The position numbers were made by a program, and so were the translations under genes. From Voacanga thouarsii (Eukaryota; Streptophyta; Magnoliopsida; Gentianales; Apocynaceae): a DNA stretch of 64,000 bases. Position 1 is the stretch's first letter; each line of letters begins with the position of its first letter. The notes under the pieces are model-generated. The model was not told the origin of the DNA, searched no databases, and saw nothing but the letters and a program-made list of their open reading frames with translations. The stretch is taken from positions 2,170,001-2,234,000 of the forward strand of contig JANUWF010001631.1 in assembly GCA_026120185.1 (NCBI GenBank). The letters run 5' to 3'. Positions 35,159 through 47,862 of the stretch are shown here, one piece after another.

Positions 35159-36738
35159 CTCACTCTTGCTCTTCAAAACTAGTACTACTAGCCTACCCTT
35201 ATTGAGTACTCAACGTAACGTATTCCACTTGGGAAAAATGAACAAAACATAGTTCCACTTGAAAATGGCAATTAAGGTTTTCCAAAGTTTAGGGCAAAAC
35301 TGGTTTTAGAAAGAATTTTAGGTTTTGAGTAAAACCGCCCCTTGATTTACAAATAATTTATTTGTCTGAAATAAGAATGGAAATAATCCTCAATTGCCTT
35401 TACAGAAATGAGTGACCATGCACTCTACATTTGTCTTGCCATAAAAAAAATCATTTTTCATCAAGCAGGTTTTATGCAGGAGCTTACCTGATCCTTGCTC
35501 ACAACAAAGGTCTCCAACAGCTGACCTAACCCCGCATGGACAAATACAAACCACAACCAAACTCAAGCCAGAATCCACTTTCTCAATTTAAAACAACTCC
35601 ACTTACTACTACCATGATCCTAGTATCCCAAGCTTTAAGGCCAAACAATAAATAAATAGGTTTATAAGCTAAACCTAATTTGATATTTAAAATAATTAAT
35701 GTTTTGGGAAATACGTACTAATAAGTTGAAGGTTTAAATTTTACTAAGAAAGATTTAAGGTTTATTTGATGAAGAGTCCTAGGTGGAATTAGGTAAAACA
35801 ATGATTAATTAATAATTTAGTTGTTGGAAAATAATTAATAACTAAAATTAGTTGAAAATAAATTTAATGAGTCTTGCTTGAAAGATAATAAATAAATTTT
35901 TAATGGGTTTTGATTAAAAGATAATAATTAAATTTTTAGTAATAAATATTTTACTAATTATGATTATTTCCATAAAAGGCTTTATTTGATATTATCATTT
36001 TATATATAATATCTATATATTTTATTTTTCTAGCAAAAGCTATTATTTATTTGACTAAATATCCTTATTATATATAATAATCTAAATTTACCCCTCTTAA
36101 GGTTTTTTGGAAATTTCTAGTAAAATCACATTATGAAATATTTTATTCATGAAATAAAAATTAGCTTAGGGACAACTAGATTATGATCATACTTCTATGG
36201 CTAACCACAATCAGGGACATATACAATCTTTCAATTCATCAAATCATGCATATAAGCATAGATCTAAATTTATCAAGACATGATCTAACCCCTACTAGCA
36301 TAAATATAATCATGGCTTCAATAATCCAACATGAATATAAATCCTATTCACCAAAGGTGACATAATCTCTAGCATACTTTATCACAAATACTACCTATGA
36401 CATGGAGACATGCATTAAACCTCAAATCATCATACAATCAACCAAGATAATCCATCCATGCATAAATCTCATCTCCTTCATATTCATACATACATACATT
36501 CATGCTGCAACCTCAACAATATATACTCAAATCTTATCCGCAATCCATCTTCTATCAACATCATCCTAGAGACATGAATCTAGAATTTAAAAGATGGGTT
36601 AAAATGGCTTACTTGATTGATGAATTCCTTGAACTAGTTTCGAATGAATCTCAAGCCCTAGATGCCTAAATCCGTCCAAAGGAGATGAAGGAAGCATGGC
36701 CATGGAGAAGAAACCATTCGGCCAAGCGAGTGGTTCGG

Positions 36739-36740
<2 letters not shown>

Positions 36741-36808
<68 letters not shown>

Positions 36809-36839
36809 AGAAGAAGAAGAAGAAGAAGAAGAAGAAGAA
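36741..36839 (+). repeat. AG microsatellite followed by AAG microsatellite
   Basis: About 32 AG units (36741-36805) then about 12 AAG units. It lies inside H1 after TTCGGCC. The H2 copy has a TC run (54380-54424) at the matching place in reverse orientation. Confidence 0.95.
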
Positions 36840-39837
36840 AGCTCATTAGCATGCTTAAACACATATATGTTCACTAGAGATTAAAGATTAGCGAAGACGA
36901 AGTTGATTGAATAATCCTACCTTGAAGGTGTTCTTAAGCCTTTACAAAATTTCTAGTTTTTTATCCAAAAGTGCAAGTTGGATTTTGGAGTTTGATGTTA
37001 AAAATGGTACGGATGGACTCACAGCAATGAATAGATAAAATCTGGAATTTTTAGAGGTAGTTTGAAGTGATTTGGAGAGGTATTAGGTAAAAGGAAGGAG
37101 TAGGTGTTCTTGGTGTTCTATGTGTTCTTGAAGGTTGAAGAGAGTAGAGAGCTTTTGGATGGAGGCTGCCGAAATTCTATGAGGATTAGGGTTGCCGATT
37201 TTCTGTAGGGTTTAGGTAGATGGTTTTTCTGGTTTGGAAGGGAAAAGGAAAGGCTAGTTGTTGGAATCCTTGAAGAATATTTTTAGGAAGCAAATTTGGA
37301 AACTAAATATTCAAGAATATCTTTGATTATGGAAGAGCTCTTGGAAATCTGCCATGGCCGACTGCTTGTGCAGAATTTTGGATAGATGAAAGCTGGTTGA
37401 AGGAGGCTAATAGTGGCCAAAATTAAGGAGTCTAATGGTGAAGGGAAGGTTTGGTTGTTTGAGGTATATTTTATGGAAAGTTGTTAAATTATGGTGGCTG
37501 GAATTTTGGTATCCAAATCAAGGCATGATTGCAGAATTTTTTTTTGGAAATCTTTTTGGCAGCCATGACTGGATTTTCGTGTAGAACTTAGGGAGGAAAA
37601 TAGAGTTCAATTAATGGAGGTTTAAGGGTGGTTTGAGCAGAAAAGGGATGGAGTTTCGGCTAGGATAGAACTAGGAACAAAGCTGGAAAACTACTGTACA
37701 GCATTTTTCACAAGGCTGGAATTTTTCTGGGCAGCTTTAGCTGCCATCTTTCCAGCTATTTTGCAGAGGTTTTGAAGGGGAATTTCTGGGGCTTTCAAGG
37801 TTTGTTTCCAGCCTAATTCATGGTGGAAAAACATGGTTAAGGTGCTGAACAAAAACTAAAAAAAATAGCTTGGTTTCAGTCCTCCAAAGCTGCGATTTGC
37901 ACAGGAATTTTTCTGATTTTGCACCACCTTTGTGCAGTCCGAAATTAGCTAGAAAAATCCAGATTCTAAGCTGATCAAAAGGGCCTTTTTCCGGCAGCAT
38001 TTGGGAGGGAATGATGGTTAAGAATTTCGTCACCTTGAAGGCACACAAAGCTGGAAAAATTTCAGTTCTAAGCATGAAGGGAAATGAACCTAGCTAGAGT
38101 AATTTTTAGAAAGTTCACTAAGGAATTTAATTCACTTGAAATCCTTCCCCCTCTTCCATTGTTTCGGTCCATATGATGTCCTTTACTAAGACATTTTGAA
38201 CCTTCAAAGCCACAGCACATTGCTAGAATTTTTCTAGAATAAAATTGGCTTGAACAAAATGAACAAACTAATGAATTGAGAAATAGGAAAAATTAAGGAT
38301 CAAGAGGAAATGAATTCCCCTTAGGAATTTTGTGTAGAACAAAAGAGTAGGATTTGAAGACTCCTATCATGTCTCTCATAGGACAACATCTCTACCCTAC
38401 TCCAAACACCACTAAGGCTGAAAATGATACTTCCTAAGCAAAAATAAAATTTAACCAAGCTAAAACTCCTATGATGGAATTTGAACCCAAGACCTCAAGA
38501 ATTAATTCCAAAGCTCCAACCACTAAACCACTACAACTCTTGTTCTTATTTCCTCTCTAAAATGCTTTTCCTATCTAATTCCCAAGCTATCTCCATATTT
38601 TCACCTCAAGCAAAAATTACAATTTTGCCCTTCTCACTCAATAATCATAATGAAGCCCTCTAGACTATAAAACACAAATTCAATGCAAATAAAATCATAT
38701 AAAAACATATTTAAACATGCAATAAACTATGATATGTATCCCTGCTCCCTTACTCTAAGGTTGGTATTGACTGGGGTTTCACATCAGTAGTGGGGTGTTA
38801 TAGAATAAACGAGAGAGAGGAATATAATTGGTAGTGAACGAATTTATCCCTCTCAAATTTGAGAGAGATGTCCATAGGTCCCTTGATAAGTTAAACTTTT
38901 AAAATACTTGGCCATGCTCAAATATATCAATTTAAGTTATTGATATCATTTGTTTGAAGAGTCTACTATGAGATCAAGAAATAGTTGATTAAGTTTAATA
39001 AGGATGAGATGCTCCGTGCCTTAATCTCAATCTGGATATCGTGTGACAAAAAGACTAAATATAAAGTTATTATTTGGTTCAAAGAGATCATTGATCTTCA
39101 TTTAACCTGAATAGTTATAATGTTTTGCTAGAAACTGCTTATAACTTGTGGTCCATTTAAATGTGATTTGGGCACACTGCCAGTGTTAAATGAACTTATA
39201 GGGTCACACATTATGCAAACACGTTAGGTTATGTTTCTGGTAACTAGGTTCGATGTATCTGAAAATATATCTAGGTTAATCAAACTAAGAAAAATGATCA
39301 GATACAATGAATTTGGAAATATATCAACATTTGATGTATCTGAAGGATGTCTAGATTATAAGAATTTTACTCGATAAATTAATTAGTTAAATTACTAAAA
39401 ATAGTGATAGAATCTTATTGTATCAGTTTTAATTTAATTTTAACTTAAAATAAAATATGATAAGATATTGTGAGAATTGGACTCAAAGAAGTTCGGGTGG
39501 TTTTAAAAGAAAACCCTAGTCATCTTCTTGTGTAGACCACTTCTAAAATATTCGTGCTTCCATTTTGAGGAATAAAAAACCTCTCAAAACCCTTGGTGCT
39601 AGCACTCCCAGGCGATGAGCTGGTTCGGCTTATATAGCCGATAGAGGACATTCACACATTGCAGCATTTGGTGATCATTCGAATTGTACATACACCTAAA
39701 AACCAGAAGAAATAGGTCTTGATTATGACAAATTGAGGTAATTCTATAACCTCTAAGTCGATCTTAATCATTTGGCTTGGGTCCTCGGCAGAGATTCGTG
39801 GATGTTTTTCGCATTTAGAAGTCCATGAATCCTAATA

Positions 39838-39909
39838 TTAGGAAGATCAAGAAGACACTAGGAGAAGCAAAGGAGATTAAATAAGAAAGTTTCAAGGATG
39901 AAGAAGAAG
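39838..39909 (+). repeat. T2 3' LTR, middle piece
   Basis: 72 bp between the D LTR and element E, ending GATGAAGAAG. Joined over E to GCTTACTTGTCTATGAG (46841 onward), it restores the order seen in other T LTRs. Bases 39905-39909 (AGAAG) are the left TSD of E. Confidence 0.8.
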
Positions 39910-40940
39910 TAATATGATCTTGGGGTTGACTTCCTATTGAATTTCGTGGCTAAATTTATGGTAAAATACAAGACCCATCAAAGAAATCAAAACAGTGAGT
40001 TTGGTGAAGAAATGACACACCCAATTCAAAAAATAGAACCCTAAGCCAAAATAGAGAACTTAGAACTCTAGAAATGAGAATCAAGTCTACTAATTCATAC
40101 TCAAGAACCCTTGATTCAACAAGGAACCAAGAACACTGGAAGAAGATGAACTAGGTGACCAAAGATAACCAGTACTCTAGACCCTTAGATTAACAAAAAC
40201 CCAAGATTCTATTTTGATAGTTTAGTTTGATCTAGTCTTAAGAGTTTATAAACTCAAATAAAAGGCAAGGAATAGAATTCTAAGATTGGTCTTGGCCTTC
40301 ATAGAAGAACCCTCAAAGAACTCTCTCAAGAGTGTCTTTTGATTTCACTAATAATATCCAAGTTACATTTGAAATGTTATAATGCAATATATATAGGCAT
40401 CTAAACCTACCTAAAATGAGATGAAATCTCAACCATTCAAGTCTTAAAATGGTCCAAAATATCCCTATTACATAATAAAAGTCGTGGGAATTAAGTTAGA
40501 AATCAAAATAAAATAAAACAAGAAAATTCAGCAAAACTGGGCAAGGCCCAAAGGTATATTGGCGCTAGGTGTACTAGACCTAGCACCAGGTGTATTCTAG
40601 AATAGAGCAAGTCCTCCAGAGTGTACTTGGTGCTAGGTGTACTAGTGTACCAAGTGCCAGGTGTGTCCTGGTTCTATACAACTGGTTTTTTCTTGTCCTT
40701 TCAGCCCTTCTTGTGCTCCTTTGCCCCTCCACACAAGTTGTTGTACAAATACAGCTCTTATGGGCCTTCTATTTAGCATCCATCTCTTCACACTCTTAAT
40801 GTTCCTTGTTGAATGGTTTTTCTTGAATCCTCCCTTATAAGCTCCCATGTCTTGGATTCTTCCAAGGTGCCATGAAGTATGGCTTGTAGTTCCATCCCTC
40901 TTCTTTAGTTTTAACTTATTGCTTGGAAAGATTCCTATTA
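39910..40940 (-). repeat. 3' LTR of element E
   Basis: Plus direction TAATATGATCTTGG to GATTCCTATTA. The sense polypurine tract (AAAGAAGGAGAAAA in reverse complement) adjoins at 40941-40954. GC-rich palindromic modules at 40561-40672. Confidence 0.9.
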
Positions 40941-41440
40941 TTTTCTCCTTCTTTAGGTGAATTCGTCGTCGAATAAGCACCTACATAAGATTTCAAATGA
41001 AAAGTTTCATTGTGAAGACAAAATGTTAGCCTATGTTCCCCCACATAAAGTGCATGCTTCCCCTCTTCTTCGCTCTTCTTTTTTGTAGCTTCTCCCTCTT
41101 TGTTTTCATCTTTTAAGCATAAAAGAGTTACTCTTATTTTGTCCACATCTTTTCTCCTCTTTTCATTTTCCTCCTTCATTCCCTCTTATTTTGAGGTTTT
41201 CTTTTGCACTCTTTCTTTTCTCTCATTATTTTTCCTCCCATTCTCTTCCTTTGAAAGGTCTTCTACTACATTCTTCTTTTTCTCATTGTCCCTCATTTTT
41301 CTTTGCACTTCTCTCACCTTATTTGGGGGTAGGGGTAGAAGAGTATATAGCTTGTTTCCTTTAATAACTGAGTAGAAATTCCTCCTTCCATCATGCAGCA
41401 CTCTCCTATCAAATTGCCAAGGCCTTCCCAAAATTAAGTG
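40941..41440 (-). pseudogene. element E protease C-terminus and charged tail
   Basis: The minus frame from 41431 reads GRPWQFDRRVLHDGRRN, the usual text after the gypsy protease (LLGRPW), then KVREVQRKM. The same frame goes on through a lysine and glutamate-rich tail (41179-40916) up to the polypurine tract. In complete gypsy elements RT would follow the KEV-type linker; here nothing of RT is found. Confidence 0.75.
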
Positions 41441-41479
41441 GCTAGCATGTATAGGGACTACATCACAAGCAATTTCATC

Positions 41480-41770
41480 TTAATACTTCCCCATTTCAAT
41501 TGTCAACAGGACTTGTTTGTTCATCCTCAACTTCCCACTATCATGGAACCATTGCAATCTATAGGGATTGGGGTGTTTCATCACATATAGACCCAATTCT
41601 TCCACAAGACTAGCACTCACAACATTGGTAAAGCTCCCTCCATCAATGATAGCAACACATGGATTTTGGTTGATAAGGGAATGGGAGTAGAAAATGTTGT
41701 TTCTTTGTAGGCTCTTCTTCACTTCATCATCACAAACATCTCCAACAACACAAGTTCCATTTTCTTAATT
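41480..41770 (-). pseudogene. element E aspartic protease
   Basis: The minus frame from 41722 has AIIDGGSFTNVVSASLVEEL, the retropepsin motif with DGG in place of DSG/DTG, a common gypsy variant. It is in the same frame as the gag part upstream (41897-42418) and the part downstream, separated by stops. Product: cleavage of the Gag polyprotein. Confidence 0.82.
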
Positions 41771-41896
41771 ACAACTCCAGCTAATGAGTAAAAGGGGTGG
41801 CACAACCATTCATTCGTTACTAGAATTAGCATCACTATTGCACCACTCATTTTGTTTCTCATCCCCACAATCCTCCTCCCAACTAGTTATCTCTCC

Positions 41897-42782
41897 TTAG
41901 GTATTTGTAAACATCAATCTTTTAGTTAGACACTCATATGAGGTGTGCCCATAGCCTAAGCATATGAAGCATTTGAAGTCCCTAGACCTTGGAGGTCTCT
42001 CAATACCTTTCCCCTTAATCTTGGCCCATTCTTCTCTAGACTTGTAGGGTTCTCTTGGTGGTCTTGATGGTTTTGGTTGCTTTTCCCTCTCTTTATGTTG
42101 GTGGTTGTAAATAAGATTGTTGTAGATAGTTTCTTTGGAGTGTGACTTTCTTTTGAGTTGTTCCTTAATTTTAATGGCCATATGCACCATCTCCTCCAAA
42201 GTCTCATAAGAATTTAATTCAACCACATTTGCTAGGTGCCTATTCAACACACTCAAAAATCTTGCTTTTATAGCCCTCACATCCTTAACAATATTAGCCC
42301 TCACTAAGGTTACCTCTAACTCTTTCTGAAAATCCTCTACACCTTTATTTCCTTGTCTAAACATATGTAACTTTTGGTAAAGTTCATTATAGTAGTGTAA
42401 GGGGTACAAATCTTCCACTCATCAAGTTCCTCAACAATTCCCAAGTGGCAACCGGCTGATTCCACATTCTCCTTCTTTGTGCTACTTAGTGCCACCATAC
42501 TAAAGCATACTCAAGGAAACTTGAAATTGCCAATTTAACCTTGTTCCACTCACTATACTCATAGCACTCAAATAAAATCTCCAACCTCCTTTCCCACTTA
42601 AAATAAGCTTTTGGGTCACTTTTACCTTGGAAAGGGGGTACTTTCATTTTAATGTCCCTCAACTCTCTATCTCTCTCATCTTCATCTCGCATTTTCACTC
42701 TAATCATGTTACCCCAGTTTTGTCCTCCGTAATCTTCCACATGGACTCCCTCATCCCAATCTCCTATTCTTTCAAACTCCAT
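41897..42782 (-). pseudogene. element E gag with zinc knuckle
   Basis: 42782-42486 (minus) gives the gag N-terminal block: PPFQGKSDPKAYFKWERRLE and KVKLAISSFLEYALVWW, typical of gypsy chromovirus-like gag. A frameshift near 42450 separates it from 42418-41897, which carries DLYPLHYYNELYQKL, the helical part and a CCHC knuckle, C-FI-C-LGYG-H-TSYE-C, with all four metal ligands in place. It would form the particle and bind RNA. Confidence 0.88.
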
Positions 42783-43232
42783 CTCAACCCCCCCTCACAT
42801 TTTGTCCATCATGCCTACTTCGCATTCTACCTCTTCCTCCTCTCAACCCTTACCTACCTCCCCTCAATGGTGTAGGTGGACGACTTCCAACAGAATGTTC
42901 GTCCCAATCCTCTCCTTGCTCATATAATGAGGGGTATGACATTATTTTCCTTTCTCATTGTAGGGCTATCTTTGTTCTCTATAACCCCTTCTTTGTGCAA
43001 TGGTCGAGGCTTGGCCTTGTTTACTTTGCAATTTAGTTATATCTCTCCTCATCTCATCCATTTTTGCATTAAGAGTTTCAAAGGCGGCTCAAATGTTAAA
43101 AGAGTATTGGAACATTTTTGTTGGGATTTTACTTGGATAGTTTGGATAGAAGAAGTCATTTTCTCACAAGCACTCCCTTACATGTTTGCACTCACCCTCG
43201 TGTTTAGCTCTCTTTAGCTTTCATGTAAATAG
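42783..43232 (-). other. element E leader, part near gag
   Basis: No minus-strand ORF of note upstream of the gag start. A plus-strand frame here has no family resemblance and is treated as chance. Bases 43228-43232 (AATAG) are the TSD of the following L LTR. Confidence 0.5.
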
Positions 43233-45058
43233 TGTTGGGTATCTCACGCGTATCATATACAGCGCAGCAAAAGAATTAAAATGAGATACCATCCCAGAAT
43301 CCGCATATGTGTGGAAAACAAGACATATACATGGAAAACAAAGAAATAAAGATAACAGTTTTTACCATTCTTTGTTTGTGTGGAAAACAAAACTTTCCTT
43401 CTTCAAGTATGATAATTATGGCACAATCCAGCAATCCTCTTAAAGAATCACCACGAGAGTTGTATGTCCAACCACTATAATTACAGTGTGTGATTATCTC
43501 TAACAGAAATCCACACAAAAGATCATACTCAAGCCCCCAGATTTTCTGTGCTAGCAAAAAATAACAATGGCGGCTAGGATTTTTCTTGTTCTTCTTGTTT
43601 CATAAAATCAGAGAAAGAAGAAGAAGAAGAAGAAGAAGAGTCTTGGTGTTCTTCTTGAGAACCACACGAAAGAGAGAGTGTGAAGAGAATAAAAGATCAT
43701 ATCCTTCTCTCTTATGTGCCCCTTGGTTTTGTAAAGTTGTTTTCACATGACTCTTTATCTTCCATTAGGCTTATATCCCATATAACCAAAAAACCTCTAC
43801 AAAAACATATCTGAGAATTCCAAACAAACAATTGCAATTCTCCAATTGCAATTGGAATCTATCAAGTTCTCAGAATTACAAATTGGCCCATCAATTATAA
43901 CTAATTATAATTTGGCCACATCAACTTCTCTTTCTTGCAATAAACCCCATTAGGTTATCAAATAACATCTTGAGTAAATATTCCTCTTTTATGTGTGACC
44001 TATTGGGTTTCCTGGTCAATTGGTAGCAAACATGAATTAATCCAAACGTCTTTGAGATTAATAATTCTTAATTAATTAGAATTAATCCTATTAATTCTAA
44101 TCAGGATTAGTTTATTAATTCATCAATTAATAAACCTATATTTCTAGATCATGAGCGGTATCTAACAACACATCATGACCACCTAAGAGTCTAATAACTC
44201 AAGTGGCTTGACATGAACCCTTCAATAACAAACTACAGTGCAATTAACTCATTTCACCATACAATATCTCATTCGATTTGGAGTACGAAATTAGTGCCAA
44301 CTCCCTCCAGAATATATATTAATTTTGGCCCGAATACAATTATACTTGTACCAGGAACCTACTACTCTAGATGTGTATCAATTGGAACTATTTCCAATAC
44401 ACAATTGCCTTGGCTAAGGACTTTCGAGTAGTAATTTCTACAAGTGGCCATGAGATATTCGCCCCTACTATTAGGAGTGGTGAAACCTTTATTGACCCTC
44501 TCAACTACGTTCGTTTACCTCATAATGTACCCAATATCCATCCCATAGGAATCAAAGTACAATGCTCAGCAAATAAAGTACCTTGGAGATCTCAAGTCTA
44601 AGGATACTTGCACGTTTTCTATATTGAGATTATATCACTGGCATTAAATAGTTATTCGTGTCATTATCTCAAAGCTGGGTCATCCAATGAACTTGTTCCA
44701 TTAATAAGCATCCACGTGTTAACTTTTAGTATCTCAATACTCACGGATATGAGAACCACCACCTGATCAAATTAGGAAGTCTCAACACATGCTAGTCTTA
44801 ACGCATTAATGATGTCCTGTCTCATTAATATTATGACCAGGGACTATTTAAGTACTAATACTATACAGTGTAGTAGGAATCTCATATCATGATCTCTTTC
44901 ATAATTTCCTTAACACAGTGTTGTACTAGGGATTTTATCTAATAGTTATATTACTGAAAAGTAATCAAAAGAAACTGTAAGATAAATAATGCCTTTTATG
45001 AAATAAAATGTGTAATATACAACGTACAAATGATTGCCTCTAGGGCATAACACTAACA
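43233..45058 (-). mobile_element. solo LTR, family L (minus) inside element E
   Basis: 1826 bp with TSD AATAG at 43228-43232 and 45059-45063. Runs TGTTGGGTATCTC to CATAACACTAACA in the plus direction. The family antisense ORF lies at 44213-44431 (plus). A short AAG run is at 43615-43640. Confidence 0.95.
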
Positions 45059-45782
45059 AATAGGCTCACCTTCTTGAATTTTTTAATTCACTCAAGTGCT
45101 CAACAAATTCTTCCCACCAAAGTCTTCCCAATTGCTTAAGAATTAGTCTAAACTTTAACAAGTCTACTAACTCTCTAAGGACAACTAACTGGATGACTAA
45201 TAGTGGAAATTGATCGACACACAGCAATGAGCCTCAAGGAGTTTATATCAATAAAGTAGAGTCAATGAATTTAAGAAGCTCAACCAAATTAACTAGGGAA
45301 TAGTTGAATGGACAAGACCTAACAAGAATTTTCAATGTAACACTAGATGTTCAAGGAATATAGCATTTAAGAGTAAGAGCAAGAATTTATCAACCCAGAT
45401 GATCTCAAATGGACAAGCAATGTCCCCAAAATGATTGAAATAATAGATAATCAACTATAGAAAGTGTTTGCAAAAGTTTTAGCTACAATTTCAAGTGAAA
45501 AGTTCACTGAAGCAAAATATCAAACATTTTATAGGCAATTTTCGGAACTTAAGATATAGCAAAAATTTGAAGCAATTTTAGCCCCTAAAATTACCAAATA
45601 ACAAGAAATTTGCAATCCCCAATGTTTATACAATCAACAAGGCACAAGTTTAACACATAAAACATAAGAAAAATCAAAGAAAACTTGACCTTTTTGTAGC
45701 ATAAATTTGAGTTACGGGATTGACCAATTTTAAAGCCTTTTTCAATGCCTCCAAGCTTTGATGAGAATCAAAGCTTTCCTCT
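45059..45782 (-). other. element E leader, part near the primer site
   Basis: Non-coding. It shares TTGAGTTACGGGATT-like text with the F element leader (near 52445), which supports a common origin of the two. Confidence 0.6.
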
Positions 45783-45800
45783 CTGTAATACCAAACTATT
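45783..45800 (-). other. primer binding site of element E
   Basis: The reverse complement reads AATAGTTTGGTATTACAG; TGGTATTACAG resembles TGGTATCAGAG, the initiator tRNA-Met type, with changes. It lies right after the 5' LTR end. Confidence 0.55.
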
Positions 45801-46835
45801 TGATGTGATCTTGGAATTGATTTTCTATTGAATTTCGTGACTAAATTTAGGGCAAAATACAAGACCCATCAAAGAACTCAAAACAGTAAGTTTGGTGAAG
45901 AAATGATACACCCAATTCAAATACTAGGACCCTAAGCCAAAATAAAGAATTTAGAACTCTAGAAATAAGAATCAAGTCTACTAATTTATACTCAAGAACC
46001 TTTGATTCAACAAGGAACCAAGGACACCTGAAGAAAATGAACTAGGCGACCAAAGATAACCTCTACTCTAGGCCCTTAGATTAATAAGAACCTAAGATTC
46101 TATTTTGATAGGTTAGTTTGATCTATCCTTAAGAGTTTATAGACTCAAATCAAAGGCAAGGAATGGAATCATAAGATTGGTCTTGGCCTTCATGGAAGAA
46201 CCCTCAAAGAACTCTCTCAAGAGTGTCTTTTGATTTCATTAATAATATCTAAGTTACATTTGAAATTTTATAATGCCATATATATAGGCATCTAAACCTA
46301 ACTAAAGTGAGATGAAATCTCAACTATTAAAGCCTTGAAATGGTAAAAAATTTCCCTATCACAAAATAAAAGTCGTGGGAATTAATTTAAAAACCAAAAT
46401 AAAATAAAATAAGAAAATTCAACAAAACTGGGCATGGCCCGAAGGTACCTGGCGCCAGGTGTACTGGACCTGGCACCAGGCTTGTTATGGAATAAAGCAA
46501 GTCCTCCAGAGTGTACCTGGCACCAGGTGTACTAGTGTACCTAGTGCCAAGTGTTTCTTGGTTCCACACAACTGGCTTTTTCTTCTCCTTTCAGCCCCTC
46601 TTGTGCTCCTTTGGCCCTCCACACGAGTTGTTGTGCAAATGCAGCTCTCTTAGGCCTTCTCTTTGGCATTAATCTCTTCACACTCTTCATGTTCCTTGGC
46701 TTGTTTAATGGTTTTGTTGGAATCCTCCCTTGTAAGCTCCTATGTCTTAGATTCTTCCAAGGTGCCATGAAGTGTGGCTTGTAGTTCCATCCCCCTTCTT
46801 TAGCTTTAAAATATTGTTTGGATGGATTCCTATCA
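45801..46835 (-). repeat. 5' LTR of element E
   Basis: 1035 bp, TGATGTGATCTTGG to GATTCCTATCA in the plus direction. It carries the perfect palindrome CCTGGCGCCAGG (46448-46459) and two near-copies CCTGGCACCAGG (46469-46480, 46516-46527), about 280-390 bp from the sense start. Confidence 0.92.
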
Positions 46836-46840
46836 AGAAG

Positions 46841-47743
46841 GCTTACTTGTCTATGAGTGGTTTTTTTTTCTCTTTTTTGTTATTTTTTGACAATTTGAGT
46901 TTTAATTATTTTAACTGTATTTAGAGGATATTTTTAGATTTAGGATATTGTATTGATTTCAGTTCTTTACTCAATTGATTGTTATTCATGCTATTTGATT
47001 ACTTGTTTTTATTTGGTGAATTGATGAAGTTGAATTTCAATTCTAATGGACTTGGGAAACGATGTTAGGAGTGAATTCACTCTAACTAATTCTATAATTG
47101 TTATCTTAACTGGATTGGGAAAGAAGGTTAAGAATTGAACTTGTGTAATCAAAGATTAGTTTATTCGGCCTAAAGTATAGGATCATGGGCTAATTTCATA
47201 CTTTGATATTTCCTAGAGTATAGGAATATTAGTTGAGGAATGTGTTTCTTACATATTTTGGTTGCTTTGGTTTGATTGGGAAATCTGCTAGATTAATGAA
47301 AAGATAGTGACTCCATGGATTGAGAAAGAAGTGAAGTCTATATTTTATTCCTTCATGGTGCTATTATGATAATTAATTGTGATAATTGCTAATTAATCAT
47401 TGTTATGTCTTAAAGGATTTCTATCTTTTTACATGTCTTTTCTCCTTATTCTCACTCATTGATTATCCTTGTGACTTTTATTGTATGAATTTGATGTATT
47501 CTCTAGTATATTAGATTGGTAGGTCATTTACTTCTATTTCTTTATTCTATTAGCTAAATAATAAAGATTTGGATTAAGTAAGATCGGAGCCAAAGTTCCT
47601 GTTAATTCGATACTTGTTATTCCCTATACAATATGAAGGGTATACTTGCCCGTATGTATAGTTTTAGTGGTTAGCATTTTAGTTAAAACTTGACTAATTG
47701 TGGATTTTGTTGGTAATATTTTTATACTAAAAAACAAGCATCA
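46841..47743 (+). repeat. T2 3' LTR, last piece
   Basis: Follows the right TSD of E and matches the sense 3' part of the T LTRs (reverse complement of about 14183-15030). Ends AAGCATCA. Confidence 0.88.
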
Positions 47744-47862
47744 CACCTCAATATAATGGTGTGTCTAAGAGAAGGAATCGAACCATTCTAGACATGGTAC
47801 GAACCATAATAGCTTTGGCAAACTTACCAAAATTATTTTGGAAGTATGCACTAAAGGCATAA
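47744..47862 (+). pseudogene. orphan copia integrase fragment
   Basis: Encodes PQYNGVSKRRNRT, then LDMVRTIIALANLPKLFWKYAL, the third-catalytic-residue region of copia integrase (usually NGVSERRNRT; the catalytic Glu has become Lys). It is cut on both sides: T2 ends at 47743 and a C-type LTR starts by about 47863. It is probably what is left visible of the element into which T2 and the C LTR were inserted. Confidence 0.85.

Larger units (their letters stand above)
34195..38802 (+). mobile_element. family H unit, probable solo gypsy LTR (H1)
   Basis: 4608 bp with TSD GAATA at 34190-34194 and 38803-38807. The ends are inverted repeats of about 16 bp: TGTAACACCCCGCTAC at the left, and the reverse of TATAACACCCCACTAC at the right. 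Such TGTAACACCC ends with a 5-bp TSD are usual for large LTRs of Del/Tekay-type gypsy elements (from memory). No internal direct repeat, primer site or ORF of interest was seen, which favours a solo LTR. It holds a 177-bp tandem duplication, a conserved hairpin and an AG/AAG run. Confidence 0.8.
33706..39837 (+). mobile_element. solo LTR, family D, split by unit H1
   Basis: Starts TGTTAGGGATATGCCC and ends CATGAATCCTAATA. Pieces 33706-34194 and 38808-39837 sum to 1.52 kb, the same as the minus-strand D copy. The expected TSD is poor: TTCGA on the left and TTAGG on the right share three of five bases, so it has mutated or the end is slightly misplaced. Confidence 0.85.
39910..46835 (-). mobile_element. 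element E, gypsy-type with gag and protease only
   Basis: TSD AGAAG at 39905-39909 and 46836-46840. LTRs 39910-40940 and 45801-46835, about 1.03 kb each. Minus-strand internal region with leader, gag, zinc knuckle, protease and a charged tail that runs up to the polypurine tract. RT, RNase H and integrase are absent. It is interrupted by an L LTR (43233-45058). Without that insertion it is 5.1 kb. It resembles the TR-GAG type of non-autonomous element but also keeps protease. Confidence 0.92.
30633..47743 (+). mobile_element. family T element, copy T2 (plus strand), internal region and 3' LTR with nested insertions
   Basis: Internal region 30633-33107, polypurine tract 33091-33107, and 3' LTR 33108-47743. 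The LTR is in three pieces (33108-33705, 39838-39909, 46841-47743), about 1.57 kb when summed, split by a D LTR and by element E. It ends AAGCATCA. As in T1 there is no pol. The base composition and the conserved ORF match T1. Confidence 0.85.

Noticed and set aside
36599..36884. ORFs with Ser-Leu or Arg-Glu repeats
   Set aside because: Pure translation of the AG/AAG microsatellite.
34195..38802. H and I units as DNA transposons, because of inverted ends TGTAACAYCCC
   Set aside because: The TSD is 5 bp (GAATA, GTAGT). Mutator-like (8-9 bp), hAT (8 bp), CACTA and PIF (3 bp) transposons make other lengths, and large gypsy LTRs are known to have such ends. No transposase text was seen.
42627..43217. 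Plus-strand ORFs of 82 and 113 codons
   Set aside because: Opposite strand of the E gag and leader; the minus strand carries recognisable gag.
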